Shown: positions 54,993 through 63,242 of the stretch, one piece after another
How positions within the stretch are numbered: the stretch's first letter is position 1
Layout: each line of letters opens with the position of its first letter
DNA from: JAOUEA01 sp963790335
GTDB taxonomy: Bacteria > Actinomycetota > UBA4738 > HRBIN12
Direction of reading: 5' to 3'
Assembly (NCBI GenBank): GCA_963790335.1
Contig: CAWBOB010000003.1
Coordinates: forward strand, 186,001-250,000
DNA length: 64,000 bases
Made by a program: the position numbers and the translations under genes
The notes under the pieces: generated by a model
What the model was told of the DNA's origin: nothing
Database searches by the model: none
The model's input: only the letters and a program-made list of their open reading frames with translations

Positions 54993-55922
54993 ATGTTCAT
55001 CGTCGCGAGGCCTCAGATCTCCGAGGACGTCGTCTCGCCGGTCCGGTCGCGGTTCGCGATCGAGCCGCTCGAGCCGGGATTCGGCTACACGGTCGGCAAC
55101 TCGCTCCGCCGCACGCTGCTCTCGTCGATCCCCGGCGCCGCCATCTCATCGGTGCGCATCGACGGAGTGCTCCACGAGTTCTCGACGATCCCGAAGGTCA
55201 CCGAGGACGTCACCGATATCATCCTGAACCTCAAGGAGCTGGTAGCCCGTTCGGAGCTCGAGGAGCCGACGACGGTCTACCTCAAGGCCAAAGGGCCGGG
55301 CGAGGTGACGGCCGGTGACATCGCGCCCCCGGCCGGTGTGGAGATCCTGAACCCCGAGCTGCACATCGCGACCCTCGGCAAGGGTGCCAGCATCGAGATG
55401 GAGATGACCGTGGAGCGCGGCGTCGGATATCGCATGGCCGACAAGAACAAGAAGCCCCGCGATCCCATCGGCGTGATCCCGGTCGACTCGATCTTCTCTC
55501 CCGTGCGCAAGGTGAGCTACGCGGTGGAGAACACCCGCGTCGAGCAGATGACCGACCGCGACCGCCTCATCCTCGATGTCGAGACCAACGGTTCCATCAC
55601 GCCTCGCGAGGCGGTGGCATCGGCGGGCGGCACGCTGCTCGAGCTCGTCACGCTCTTCAGCGAGCTGGCCGAGGCGGCGAGCGTGACGGTCGGGCCTGCC
55701 GAGGACGACGAGGTGCCCGGTGACTTCGGCATCACGATCGAGGAGCTGAACCTCTCCGTGCGCTCCTACAACTGCCTGAAGCGAGAGGGCATCAACGCCG
55801 TCGGCGATCTCGTGCAGAAGAGCGAGTCCGAGCTCATGGACATCCGCAACTTCGGCCAGAAGTCGATCGACGAGGTGAAGGCCAAGCTCGAGGAGCTCGG
55901 CCTCGGACTCCGGGAGGAGTGA
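54993..55922 (+). CDS. rpoA: RNA polymerase alpha subunit
   Basis: A 309-aa subunit. The N-terminal dimerisation domain has GYTVGNSLRRTLLSSIPGAA and DVTDIILNLKELV. The C-terminal DNA-binding domain (about 245-309) has LSVRSYNCLKREGINAVGDL and NFGQKSIDEVKAKLEELGL, with the Arg used for UP-element contact. The ATG at 54993 follows AAGGAGGGAA. Confidence 0.98.
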   Translation: MFIVARPQISEDVVSPVRSRFAIEPLEPGFGYTVGNSLRRTLLSSIPGAAISSVRIDGVLHEFSTIPKVTEDVTDIILNLKELVARSELEEPTTVYLKAKGPGEVTAGDIAPPAGVEILNPELHIATLGKGASIEMEMTVERGVGYRMADKNKKPRDPIGVIPVDSIFSPVRKVSYAVENTRVEQMTDRDRLILDVETNGSITPREAVASAGGTLLELVTLFSELAEAASVTVGPAEDDEVPGDFGITIEELNLSVRSYNCLKREGINAVGDLVQKSESELMDIRNFGQKSIDEVKAKLEELGLGLREE

Positions 55923-55925
55923 GCG

Positions 55926-56288
55926 GTGCCGGCTCCCAAGAAGGGACCTCGACTCGGCTCGAATCCGGGGCATCAGCGGCTGCTGCTCTCGACCCTGGCG
56001 GCGCAGCTGTTCACCCACGAGGCGATCGACACCACCGAGGCCAAGGCGAAGGCGCTCCGGCCCTACGCCGAGAAGCTCATCACCAAGGCGAAGCGGGGTG
56101 ACCTCGCGGCTCGTCGTGACGTGCTCAAGGTCATCACCGATCGAGACGTGGTGGCGCGGCTCTTCCACGAGATCGGCCCTCGTTTCGAAGGGCGCGACGG
56201 TGGCTACACGCGCATCCTGAAGCTCGGCCCCCGCAAGGGCGATGCGGCGCCGATGGCGCGCATCGAGCTCGTGGAACGGGAAGCGTAG
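55926..56288 (+). CDS. rplQ: 50S ribosomal protein L17
   Basis: A 120-aa tunnel-exit protein. The GTG at 55926 gives PAPKKGPRLGSNPGHQRLLL; THEAIDTTEAKAKALRPYAE and GGYTRILKLGPRKGDAAPMA are conserved. Last gene of the alpha operon, followed by a strong terminator. Confidence 0.97.
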   Translation: MPAPKKGPRLGSNPGHQRLLLSTLAAQLFTHEAIDTTEAKAKALRPYAEKLITKAKRGDLAARRDVLKVITDRDVVARLFHEIGPRFEGRDGGYTRILKLGPRKGDAAPMARIELVEREA

Positions 56289-56315
56289 AGCGCCCGACGG
56301 AACCCAGCGACGCCT

Positions 56316-56348
56316 GAGTGAGGCCGGGGCATGGCCCCGGCCTCACTC
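56316..56348. terminator. Bidirectional hairpin terminator between rplQ and a convergent gene
   Basis: A perfect 15-bp stem GAGTGAGGCCGGGGC/GCCCCGGCCTCACTC with a 3-nt loop. It overlaps the stop of the convergent minus-strand gene by a few bases, so it can end transcription from both sides. Confidence 0.8.
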
Positions 56349-56807
56349 GTTCCCGAGGCCTGCACGAACCCTGATGACGTCGCTGGGATACCAGCCCATC
56401 GCCTCGCTGCCCATGAGCACCCGGTAGCGACCCGGTTCCAGACCAACCGGCAACGTCACGCTGTGCTTCACGGCGAACGTCGCGGGGGAGGCATCGACCC
56501 CGGAGGCCAGCTCGATGCGGGGGCCCTCCGTCACGGACACGACCACGATCCGCAGGTTCCGCGCGGGTGGCGAGGGTCCGCCCCCGGTGCATGTCTGCTT
56601 CCCGAGGCATCCAACGCTGCACGAGATCACATCGTTGCACTCGGTGGCCCAGAAGTGGCCTCGCACGGTGAGCGAAACCCCTGGCGCAGCCACCCGGGCG
56701 ACTCGAACATCGGGTGCAGCGCACGAAGCCTGGCTCGACACCGAGAACGTGCCGAGCACCGCCGCGCTGCTCGCGATGGCAAGGAGGATCCGCAGGCCGA
56801 GTCGCAT
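56343..56807 (-). CDS. Small secreted Cys-containing protein, unknown function
   Basis: A 154-aa protein with a signal peptide (GLRILLAIASSAAVLGTFSV, cleavage near SQA-S28). The mature part has five Cys within the first 45 residues (C29, C57, C63, C67, C73), suggesting disulfides, then a beta-rich C-terminal half with SVTLPVGLEPGRYRVLMGSE. The Cys at 29 is not in a good lipobox. No family recognised. Convergent with rplQ and divergent from truA. Confidence 0.68.
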   Translation of the reverse strand: MRLGLRILLAIASSAAVLGTFSVSSQASCAAPDVRVARVAAPGVSLTVRGHFWATECNDVISCSVGCLGKQTCTGGGPSPPARNLRIVVVSVTEGPRIELASGVDASPATFAVKHSVTLPVGLEPGRYRVLMGSEAMGWYPSDVIRVRAGLGNE

Positions 56808-56829
56808 GCGTGAGCGAGTCTACGCCGGG

Positions 56830-56835
56830 CATACT
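56830..56835 (+). promoter_or_regulatory. -10 box CATACT, 6 nt before the truA ATG
   Basis: CATACT differs from consensus at one base and ends exactly 6 nt before ATG 56842, matching the leaderless spacing seen at other genes here. Confidence 0.5.
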
Positions 56836-56841
56836 CCTGCC

Positions 56842-57609
56842 ATGCCCTCCGAACGGACGATCCGGATGCTCATCGCCTACGACGGGTCGGGTTTCCGTGG
56901 GTGGGCCGCTCAGCGTGACGGGCACCTCCGCACGGTGGAAGGAGTCGTGACCGAGGTGCTCGCCGCCGTGCTGGGTTCGCCGGTGAAGCTCTCGGTTGCC
57001 GGGCGCACCGACGCCGGGGTGCACGCCCGTGGGCAGGTGGCATCGTTCGTGACGTCCGCGACCCGAGCGATGCCGGCCATCAGAGCTGCGCTGAACGGCC
57101 GGCTCGCGCCCGAGGTGGTGGTGCGGTCGATCGCACGCGCGCCGTCCGGTTTCGACGCGCGTTCGTCGGCGTCGGCGCGCGAGTACCGGTACCGGGTCGA
57201 CGTCGGCGACGTCCCCGACCCGTTCACCGCCTCGTGGGTCTGGCACCTCCCGTGCGAGCCGGACCTTCGAGCCATGCGGGCTGCCGCGCAGCACCTGATC
57301 GGAGAGCGCGACTTCACCTCGTTCTGCCGCCATCCCGGACCCGGCAGACCCACCGTGCGGGATCTGCAGCGCGTGAGCGTGGTGCGCCGCGGTGAGCGCC
57401 TGGAGCTCGGGTTCCGCGCGAACGCGTTCCTGCATCAGATGGTGCGATCACTCACGGGCACGCTCGTCGCGGTCGGCCGAGGCAGGCTCGAGGCGGATGA
57501 CATCCCGGTGATCCTGGCCGCCCGGGACCGTGCGGCCGCGCGTGACATCGCGCCGCCTCACGGCCTCACCCTCGAACGAGTGGTGTACGGCCGGCGCACG
57601 CGAGGCTGA
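56842..57609 (+). CDS. truA: tRNA pseudouridine(38-40) synthase TruA
   Basis: A 255-aa enzyme. The catalytic Asp is in VAGRTDAGVHARGQVASFV; GSGFRGWAAQRDGHLRTVEG and NAFLHQMVRSLTGTLVAVGR are conserved. I use ATG 56842 (PSERTIRMLIAYDGSG); the longer open frame upstream overlaps the minus-strand secreted protein. Confidence 0.95.
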   Translation: MPSERTIRMLIAYDGSGFRGWAAQRDGHLRTVEGVVTEVLAAVLGSPVKLSVAGRTDAGVHARGQVASFVTSATRAMPAIRAALNGRLAPEVVVRSIARAPSGFDARSSASAREYRYRVDVGDVPDPFTASWVWHLPCEPDLRAMRAAAQHLIGERDFTSFCRHPGPGRPTVRDLQRVSVVRRGERLELGFRANAFLHQMVRSLTGTLVAVGRGRLEADDIPVILAARDRAAARDIAPPHGLTLERVVYGRRTRG

Positions 57610-57634
57610 CCGGGCACGGAGCGCGGCTCGCTCT

Positions 57635-57664
57635 TTGACGACCCGAGGAGAGCGCAGGTAGTCT
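57635..57664 (+). promoter_or_regulatory. Promoter of rplM-rpsI
   Basis: TTGACG (57635-57640), an 18-bp spacer and TAGTCT (57659-57664), 41 nt before the rplM ATG. The same -35 as rpoB and rpsL. Confidence 0.65.
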
Positions 57665-57705
57665 GACCCGTCGCCCGGGATCCTCCTGGCCGATCTCCAC
57701 GCCCA

Positions 57706-58224
57706 ATGAAGACCTACTCTCCGAAGCCTGAGCACATCGAGCGCAGCTGGTACGTCATCGACGCCGGCGGAAAGGTGCTGGGCAGGGTCGCCTCCGAGGC
57801 CGCGGCGCTGTTGCGCGGCAAGCACAAGCCGATCTTCGCCCCCCACATGGACACCGGCGATCACGTGATCATCGTGAACGCCGACCAGGTGGAGCTCACG
57901 GGAGGCAAGGAGCTCAAGAAGTTCGCCTACCGGCATTCGGGCTATCCGGGCGGCATCACCGCCACCCGCTACGACGAGCTGATGCGCACACGGCCGGTGT
58001 TCGCGGTCGAGAAGGCGGTCAGGGGCATGCTTCCCAAGACCCGGCTGGGGCGGTCGATGATCCGCAAGCTCCACGTGGTGCCGGGACCCGACCATCCGCA
58101 CGAGGCGCAGAAGCCGGTCGTGTACACGCTCGGTCAGCCCCCGATGTGGCAGGGTCTGCCGGGTTCGACGCAGGCGCCGGCCGGATCATCGAACGCGCCG
58201 ACCGCCGACGAGACCGAGGAGTGA
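57706..58224 (+). CDS. rplM: 50S ribosomal protein L13
   Basis: A 172-aa early-assembly protein. RSWYVIDAGGKVLGRVASEA, RGKHKPIFAPHMDTGDHVII and EKAVRGMLPKTRLGRSM are conserved. It has a C-terminal extension of about 25 residues rich in Pro, Ala and Glu that is absent from E. coli L13. rpsI follows after 4 nt. Confidence 0.97.
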   Translation: MKTYSPKPEHIERSWYVIDAGGKVLGRVASEAAALLRGKHKPIFAPHMDTGDHVIIVNADQVELTGGKELKKFAYRHSGYPGGITATRYDELMRTRPVFAVEKAVRGMLPKTRLGRSMIRKLHVVPGPDHPHEAQKPVVYTLGQPPMWQGLPGSTQAPAGSSNAPTADETEE

Positions 58225-58228
58225 ACCG

Positions 58229-58624
58229 TTGGCCGTGACCACCGCGACGATCTCGACCGGCCGCCGCAAGGAAGCCGTCGCAAGGGTCCGGCTCGTGCCG
58301 GGCTCGGGAGCGTTCGACATCAACGGGCGCCCTCTCGACGAGTACTTCCCCACGCGCGTGCACCGCATGGTCGCCCAGTCGCCGCTGCGCTCGGCCGGTC
58401 GCGACCGAGACCTCGATGTGATCGCCACCATCAAAGGGGGCGGGATCAGCGGCCAGGCCGGTGCGATCCGGCTCGGCATCGCACGGGCGTTGATCGATCT
58501 CGACCCGGAGCTCCGAGCCCAACTCAAGGCCGAGGGGTTCCTCACCCGTGACGCGCGGGAGAAGGAACGTCGCAAGTACGGCCTGAAGAAGGCCCGCAAG
58601 GCCCCGCAGTACTCGAAGCGCTGA
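58229..58624 (+). CDS. rpsI: 30S ribosomal protein S9
   Basis: A 131-aa protein whose C-terminal tail reaches the P-site tRNA. TTG 58229 gives AVTTATISTGRRKEAVARVR; GGGISGQAGAIRLGIARALI and the tail KKARKAPQYSKR are conserved. Confidence 0.97.
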   Translation: MAVTTATISTGRRKEAVARVRLVPGSGAFDINGRPLDEYFPTRVHRMVAQSPLRSAGRDRDLDVIATIKGGGISGQAGAIRLGIARALIDLDPELRAQLKAEGFLTRDAREKERRKYGLKKARKAPQYSKR

Positions 58625-58630
58625 CCTCCG

Positions 58631-58656
58631 GGCGTGCCGGGCCTGCGGCCCGCGCC
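58631..58656 (+). terminator. Weak hairpin after rpsI
   Basis: CGGGCC/GGCCCG with a TGC loop, extended by an outer GGCG/CGCC pairing across small bulges. There is no T-run. Possible terminator between rpsI and rtcB. Confidence 0.35.
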
Positions 58657-58679
58657 ACGTCCACGAAGGAGGCACGCTG

Positions 58680-59861
58680 ATGGTTCGAGAGGTCGCTCCC
58701 GGGGTCCGGAGCTGGGCCAGCGAGCTCGACGAGGCGACCCTCGAGCAGGCAGCGCGCACGGCTCGTCTGCCGATCCTCGCTGGGCCGATCGCGCTTATGC
58801 CCGACGCACATCTGGGCATGGGCGCCACGATCGGCTCGGTGATCGCTACGGAGTCTGCGGTGATCCCGTCGGCCGTCGGTGTCGACATCGGTTGCGGCAT
58901 GGCGGCCCGACGACTGGACCTCCGCGTGGAGGATCTTCCCGACGCAGGGCTCGACGGGTGGGTGGACCGGATGCGCGCGGCGGTGCCCGCCGGACTGGGT
59001 CGCTGGCACGGCGAGGCATCGCCGGAGGCGATGGCGTGGCTCGCCGACCATCACCCTCCAAGCGGGCTCGATTCGGCTCGGGTGGCTGCGCAGCTCGGCA
59101 CCCTCGGGTCGGGGAACCACTTCATCGAGCTGGCGCACGACGAGGAGGGGTCGATCTGGATCCTGCTGCATTCCGGTTCGCGGGGTGGCGGCAACCGGCT
59201 CGCGACCCGGCACGTCAAGGTGGCCAAGCGGCTCCATCGGGGCCTGGGCACGCAGCTCGAGGACCCCGAGCTCGCCTGGCTGCAGCGTGGCACCCCCGAG
59301 TTCGAGGCGTACATCAGAGACCTGGGCTGGGCGCAGTCCTACGCGCGGGCGAACCGGCGCCTGCTGCTGGCGGGCACCCATCGTCAGCTCGAGGCCGAGC
59401 TCGGGCGAGCACTGCGCGCCACCGACGAGGTCAACTGCCACCACAACTACACCGAGCTGGAGGAGTTCGCCGGACGCATGCTGTGGATCACCCGCAAGGG
59501 CGCGATCCATGCGGGCGTCGGCGCTCGCGGGCTGATCCCGGGGAGCATGGGCCAGCGCTCCTACGTCGTGAGGGGCTTGGGCAACGACGACGCCTATCGA
59601 TCCTCGTCGCACGGGGCGGGGCGGCGCATGAGCCGGACCCAAGCACGCAAGACGCTGTCGGTCGAGACCCTCGAGCACCAGATGGCCGGGCGATCCTGGC
59701 AGGCAGGCGACGCCCTGGCACTGCTCGACGAGCACCCCGACGCCTACAAGTCGCTCGAGCAGGTCATGCGTGATCAGGCAGATCTCGTGGAGGTGGAGCA
59801 CGAGCTCAGCGCGCTCGCGAACTACAAGGGGATCGAGCGGGTGCGAGGCTCGCGGGGCTGA
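58680..59861 (+). CDS. rtcB: RtcB-family RNA ligase
   Basis: A 393-aa 3'-phosphate/5'-OH RNA ligase (RNA repair, tRNA splicing in other domains). Mn/GTP motifs are MPDAHLGMGATIGSVIATES with VGVDIGCGM, LGTLGSGNHFIELAHDEEG, LLHSGSRGGGN, VNCHHNY and GLIPGSMGQRSYVVRG. SSSHGAGRRMSR contains the His that is guanylylated. The ATG at 58680 follows GAAGGAGGCACGC. No archease gene is adjacent. Its 3' end overlaps a convergent gene by 40 bp. Confidence 0.95.
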   Translation: MVREVAPGVRSWASELDEATLEQAARTARLPILAGPIALMPDAHLGMGATIGSVIATESAVIPSAVGVDIGCGMAARRLDLRVEDLPDAGLDGWVDRMRAAVPAGLGRWHGEASPEAMAWLADHHPPSGLDSARVAAQLGTLGSGNHFIELAHDEEGSIWILLHSGSRGGGNRLATRHVKVAKRLHRGLGTQLEDPELAWLQRGTPEFEAYIRDLGWAQSYARANRRLLLAGTHRQLEAELGRALRATDEVNCHHNYTELEEFAGRMLWITRKGAIHAGVGARGLIPGSMGQRSYVVRGLGNDDAYRSSSHGAGRRMSRTQARKTLSVETLEHQMAGRSWQAGDALALLDEHPDAYKSLEQVMRDQADLVEVEHELSALANYKGIERVRGSRG

Positions 59862-60121
59862 GCCTCGCCGACGGCATCGACATCGGCATCGGGCGCGAGC
59901 GTGTAGCGGCCCGACTGGACCTCGGCGACGATCGTCCGAGCGGCCTGTTCGTGCTCGGCCCGCACCCACACGTACACCGGCCCGGCCCGGTAGGGCCCGT
60001 CACCCTCGCCGTTGATCATGGCGTCGATGCCCTCGGCCTCGAGGCGACCGCGCATCATCTCCCCGGCGACGGCGTCGGTGCTCGCGTAGACCCGGACGAG
60101 ATGATCGCGCATGCGAGCCAT
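59822..60121 (-). CDS. DUF2007-family small protein
   Basis: A 99-aa protein. LVRVYASTDAVAGEMMRGRL, EAEGIDAMINGEGDG and VYVWVRAEHEQAARTIVAEV match the DUF2007 (putative signal-transducing) fold. The start is ATG 60121 or 60112. Convergent overlap with rtcB. The larger open frame extending upstream is not supported because it would cover the arsR promoter and gene. Confidence 0.72.
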   Translation of the reverse strand: MARMRDHLVRVYASTDAVAGEMMRGRLEAEGIDAMINGEGDGPYRAGPVYVWVRAEHEQAARTIVAEVQSGRYTLAPDADVDAVGEAQPREPRTRSIPL

Positions 60122-60170
60122 CTTCCCACGTCCGGCGGATCTCGATGAGGCACGCCAGGGGACGTATGCA

Positions 60171-60200
60171 TTGACATCCATCGATGGCCTCTGCCATCCT
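60171..60200 (+). promoter_or_regulatory. Candidate arsR promoter with overlapping palindrome
   Basis: A perfect -35 TTGACA (60171-60176) with a weak -10 CATCCT (60195-60200, 18-bp spacer). The palindrome CCATCGATGG (60178-60187) sits inside the spacer, where a repressor would block polymerase. Confidence 0.45.
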
Positions 60201-60220
60201 TCCCCTCGGAAACATAGAAG

Positions 60221-60236
60221 ATCATCGATCGATGAT
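60221..60236. promoter_or_regulatory. Palindromic operator candidate upstream of arsR
   Basis: ATCATCGATCGATGAT is a perfect 16-bp palindrome, 14 nt before the arsR GTG and partly repeating the CATCGATG core at 60179-60186. ArsR-family dimers bind such inverted repeats, so autoregulation is likely. Confidence 0.6.
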
Positions 60237-60250
60237 GACGAGGAGCGGCG

Positions 60251-60622
60251 GTGACGACCACAGCATCGGCGATCGGGTCCCCGGCTCAGCGTTGCGTGCC
60301 GATCGACCGTGACGGCATGACGCTCCGGGAAGCGGTGACGACCGCGTCGGTCTTCAAGGCGCTCGGCGACCCGCATCGGGTGCGCATCGTGAACATGCTC
60401 GCGACGGCCAGGGAGGCCGTCTGCGTCTGCGACCTCACCGGTTTCCTCGGGCTCTCGCAGCCCACGGTGAGCCATCACATGCGCAAGCTGGTCGACGCGG
60501 GGCTGCTCGCCAGGGAGCAGCGGGGCGTGTGGGCGTACTACTCGCTCCGCGACGATGCCTTGCGACGGCTCGGATCGGTGCTCGGTTCCGACACGGTCCG
60601 AACGGAAGGGGAACGGCGATGA
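60251..60622 (+). CDS. arsR: ArsR-family metalloregulator
   Basis: A 123-aa winged-helix repressor. GTG 60251 follows GAGGAGCGG. VFKALGDPHRVRIVNMLATA and the recognition helix LSQPTVSHHMRKLVDAGLLA are typical. The metal-sensing motif CVCDL is present (As(III)-type), with another Cys earlier (AQRCVP). Its stop overlaps arsM. It probably represses the operon until trivalent arsenic binds. Confidence 0.92.
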   Translation: MTTTASAIGSPAQRCVPIDRDGMTLREAVTTASVFKALGDPHRVRIVNMLATAREAVCVCDLTGFLGLSQPTVSHHMRKLVDAGLLAREQRGVWAYYSLRDDALRRLGSVLGSDTVRTEGERR

Positions 60623-61404
60623 ACGAGCTGAGGGATCGGGTGCGCGAGCGGTATGCAGCCGCTGCGAACGCCGTGGCGACGGGGCGCGCCGCCGACGACA
60701 ACGGGGCCGACATGACCGAGTGCCTCGACGGCTGCGCGCCGGAGCACGGTCTCGGGCTCGCGCTCTACGATGCCGCCTCCCGCGCGGATCTTCCGCAGGA
60801 CGCGGTGCTCGCAAGCCTCGGGTGCGGCAACCCGACGGTCATCGCCGAGCTCCACGAGGGTGAGACGGTGCTCGATCTCGGATCGGGGGGCGGCATCGAC
60901 GTGCTGCTGTCGGCTCGACGGGTCGGTCCCTCGGGCATGGCGTTCGGCCTGGACATGACCGAGGAGATGCTCGAGCTGGCGCGCGCCAACGCTGCGGAGG
61001 CAGGGGCGAGCAACGTCGAGTTCCTGCAGGGGTTCATCGAGTCGGTGCCGCTGCCGGACGCGAGCGTCGACGTGGTGATCTCGAATTGCGTGATCAACCT
61101 GTCGACCGACAAGCCACGCGTCATCGACGAGATGTTCCGCGTGGTGCGGCCGGGGGGACGACTCGGCATCAGCGACGTCGTCGCCGACGATCGCCTCACG
61201 CCCGCGGAACGGTCGGCACGCGGTTCCTACGTCGGCTGTATCGCCGGCGCCCTGTCGTTCTCCGAGTACCGGTCGGAGCTCGCACGCGCGGGCTTCGTCG
61301 ACATCGAGGTCGAGCCTACGCACGAGCTCACCGACGGCATCCACAGCGCCATCGTGCGGGGGGCCAAGCCACCCGCGATGACATCGTCCGAGCGTCTGTC
61401 GTGA
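60619..61404 (+). CDS. arsM: Arsenite S-adenosylmethionine methyltransferase
   Basis: A 261-aa enzyme methylating As(III). The SAM motif is ETVLDLGSGGGIDVLLSARR. The three As-binding Cys of the family are visible as LGCGNP, ISNCVINLS and SYVGCIAGA. The ATG at 60619 overlaps the arsR stop; its end overlaps the next gene. Together they make an arsenic-detoxification operon without an efflux pump in this window. Confidence 0.92.
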   Translation: MNELRDRVRERYAAAANAVATGRAADDNGADMTECLDGCAPEHGLGLALYDAASRADLPQDAVLASLGCGNPTVIAELHEGETVLDLGSGGGIDVLLSARRVGPSGMAFGLDMTEEMLELARANAAEAGASNVEFLQGFIESVPLPDASVDVVISNCVINLSTDKPRVIDEMFRVVRPGGRLGISDVVADDRLTPAERSARGSYVGCIAGALSFSEYRSELARAGFVDIEVEPTHELTDGIHSAIVRGAKPPAMTSSERLS

Positions 61405-61841
61405 CGGATCACACGCCGGTGGTGCTCTTCGTGTGCGTGCACAACGCCGGCCGGAGCAAGATGGCGGCCGCGTTCCTCGAGCGGCTCGCGGGTGGAACCA
61501 TCGATGTCCGGTCGGCCGGAAGCGCGCCGGCCGACGAGGTCGATCCGACCGTGGTCGAGGCGATGAGCGAGGTCGGTATCGACATCTCGGCCACTCGCCC
61601 CGCCCGTGTGAGCGACGATGCGGTTCGGGCGGCGGACGTGGTGGTCACGATGGGATGCGGTGATGCCTGTCCCGTCTACCCGGGGAGGCGATACGAGGAT
61701 TGGGAGCTCGACGACCCGGCCGGCGCGAGCCTCGACGCGGTGCGCGCGATCCGCGACGAGATCGACCGGCGCGTTCGGGTGCTGGCCGCCGGCCTCGGGT
61801 CCGGCGGATCCGACGTGCGCGAGCCGTCGCCCCTGGGGTAG
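61401..61841 (+). CDS. arsC: ArsC-type arsenate reductase / low-molecular-weight phosphatase
   Basis: A 146-aa protein of the thioredoxin-coupled ArsC/LMW-PTP fold. The P-loop VCVHNAGRSKMAAAFLERLA contains the CX5R nucleophile. VVTMGCGDACPVYPG supplies further redox Cys, and YEDWELDDPAG the Asp loop. GTG 61401 overlaps the arsM stop. It would reduce As(V) to As(III) for ArsM. Confidence 0.88.
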   Translation: MTDHTPVVLFVCVHNAGRSKMAAAFLERLAGGTIDVRSAGSAPADEVDPTVVEAMSEVGIDISATRPARVSDDAVRAADVVVTMGCGDACPVYPGRRYEDWELDDPAGASLDAVRAIRDEIDRRVRVLAAGLGSGGSDVREPSPLG

Positions 61842-61844
61842 CCT
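61839..61844 (+). promoter_or_regulatory. -10 box TAGCCT, 6 nt before the glmM GTG
   Basis: TAGCCT (TANNNT) ends exactly 6 nt before GTG 61851 and overlaps the arsC stop. It suggests a separate leaderless glmM transcript. Confidence 0.45.
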
Positions 61845-61850
61845 CGCTCG

Positions 61851-63176
61851 GTGACGCAGCGGCTGTTCGGCACTGACGGGGTCCGGGGGCTCGCAGGCAC
61901 CGATCTGACCGAGGACCTGGCGTATCGGCTGGGGCGTGCCGCCGTGCTCGTGCTCGCACGCGAAGGCGAGACGCCGACGTTCGTCGTCGGTCGCGATCCG
62001 CGGGCATCGGGGGAATGGCTCGAAGACGCGCTCATCGAAGGCATCAGGGAAGCGGGTGCCGACGCCTTCATCGCGGGGGTGGAACCCACGCCGGCGATCG
62101 CCTTCCTCACGGCCGATCTCGGGGCGACGAGCGGCGTCGTGATCTCCGCGTCGCACAACCCGCCGGAGTACAACGGGATCAAGTTCTTCGATGCTGCCGG
62201 AGCCAAGCTCCACGACGCGATCGAGGATCGCATCGAAGCGGCGCTCGACCGAGAGCCGGCGCCATCGACGCGCGCGGGCGAGACCCGTCCGATCGGCGAC
62301 GGTCGCGCCCGGTACCGCGACCATCTGCGATCGGCCGCCGACGGCCGTCTCGACGGCATGCGGGTCGTGGTGGACTGTGCGAACGGTGCCGCGTGGGAGC
62401 TGGCTCCCGCCGTGCTCGAAGATCTCGGAGCCGAGGTGCACGCGATCCACGCCGACCCCGACGGCAAGAACATCAACGACGGCTGTGGGGCCTTGTACCC
62501 GGAGGTCGTCGCCACCGAGGTCGTGCGCCTCGCAGCCGACGCCGGGGTCTCGCTCGACGGCGACGCCGACCGAGCGCTGTTCGCCGACGCCACCGGGGCG
62601 ATCGTCGACGGCGACCAGGTGCTCGCTGCCTGTGCCGTGGCGCTCCGCGACCGCGCGCGGCTCACCGGCAACACCGTCGTGACCACGGTGATGGCCAACC
62701 TCGGCTTCCATCATGCGATGCGGGAGGAAGCGATCGACGTGGTCTCATCGAAGGTCGGTGATCGCTACGTGGTGGAGGACATGCAGCGCACGGGAGCCGT
62801 CATCGGCGGGGAGCAGTCGGGACACGTGATCTTCGGCGATCTGTCCAAGACCGGCGACGGTGTGCTCACCGCCGTTCGTTTCCTCGCGCTGGCCGCGGCT
62901 ACGGAGCGATCGGTCCGCGACCTCGCCTCCGTGATGCATCGATACCCGCAACGCCTGATCAACATCGAGGTCGGGGACCGGTCGATCGCCGACAGCGGAG
63001 CGGTGCGCCGCGCCGTCGCCGATGCGGAGGCGGCGCTCGGCCTCGACGGCAGGGTCCTGGTACGCCCGTCCGGCACGGAGCCGATCGTGCGGGTGATGGT
63101 GGAGGCAGCGACCGAGCAGCTCGCGAGCGAGCACGCCGAGCGCATCGCCACCGCCGTTCGGTCGGCGGCCGGCTGA
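61851..63176 (+). CDS. glmM: Phosphoglucosamine mutase
   Basis: A 441-aa enzyme converting glucosamine-6-P to glucosamine-1-P for UDP-GlcNAc and peptidoglycan. RLFGTDGVRGLAGTDLTEDL begins the protein; the phosphoserine loop is VVISASHNPPEYNGIKFFD, the metal loop DGDADRALF, and the sugar loop GEQSGHVIF. RPSGTEPIVRVMVEA closes the phosphate-binding site. It is next to glmS, the preceding pathway step. Confidence 0.96.
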   Translation: MTQRLFGTDGVRGLAGTDLTEDLAYRLGRAAVLVLAREGETPTFVVGRDPRASGEWLEDALIEGIREAGADAFIAGVEPTPAIAFLTADLGATSGVVISASHNPPEYNGIKFFDAAGAKLHDAIEDRIEAALDREPAPSTRAGETRPIGDGRARYRDHLRSAADGRLDGMRVVVDCANGAAWELAPAVLEDLGAEVHAIHADPDGKNINDGCGALYPEVVATEVVRLAADAGVSLDGDADRALFADATGAIVDGDQVLAACAVALRDRARLTGNTVVTTVMANLGFHHAMREEAIDVVSSKVGDRYVVEDMQRTGAVIGGEQSGHVIFGDLSKTGDGVLTAVRFLALAAATERSVRDLASVMHRYPQRLINIEVGDRSIADSGAVRRAVADAEAALGLDGRVLVRPSGTEPIVRVMVEAATEQLASEHAERIATAVRSAAG

Positions 63177-63230
63177 GCAGGTCGGTCTCGGAAGTCAACC
63201 CACCCGGCTTCCTCGGGCGGGCACCACCTG

Positions 63231-63236
63231 TAGGGT
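63231..63236 (+). promoter_or_regulatory. -10 box TAGGGT, 6 nt before the glmS ATG
   Basis: TAGGGT (TANNNT) ends exactly 6 nt before ATG 63243. There is no SD between them, which supports leaderless initiation. Confidence 0.5.
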
Positions 63237-63242
63237 GAAGCC

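Noticed and set aside
59822..60814. A 330-codon minus-strand frame spanning the arsR promoter and arsR
   Set aside because: Only its last 99 codons have a recognisable (DUF2007) sequence; the upstream part is antisense to arsR.
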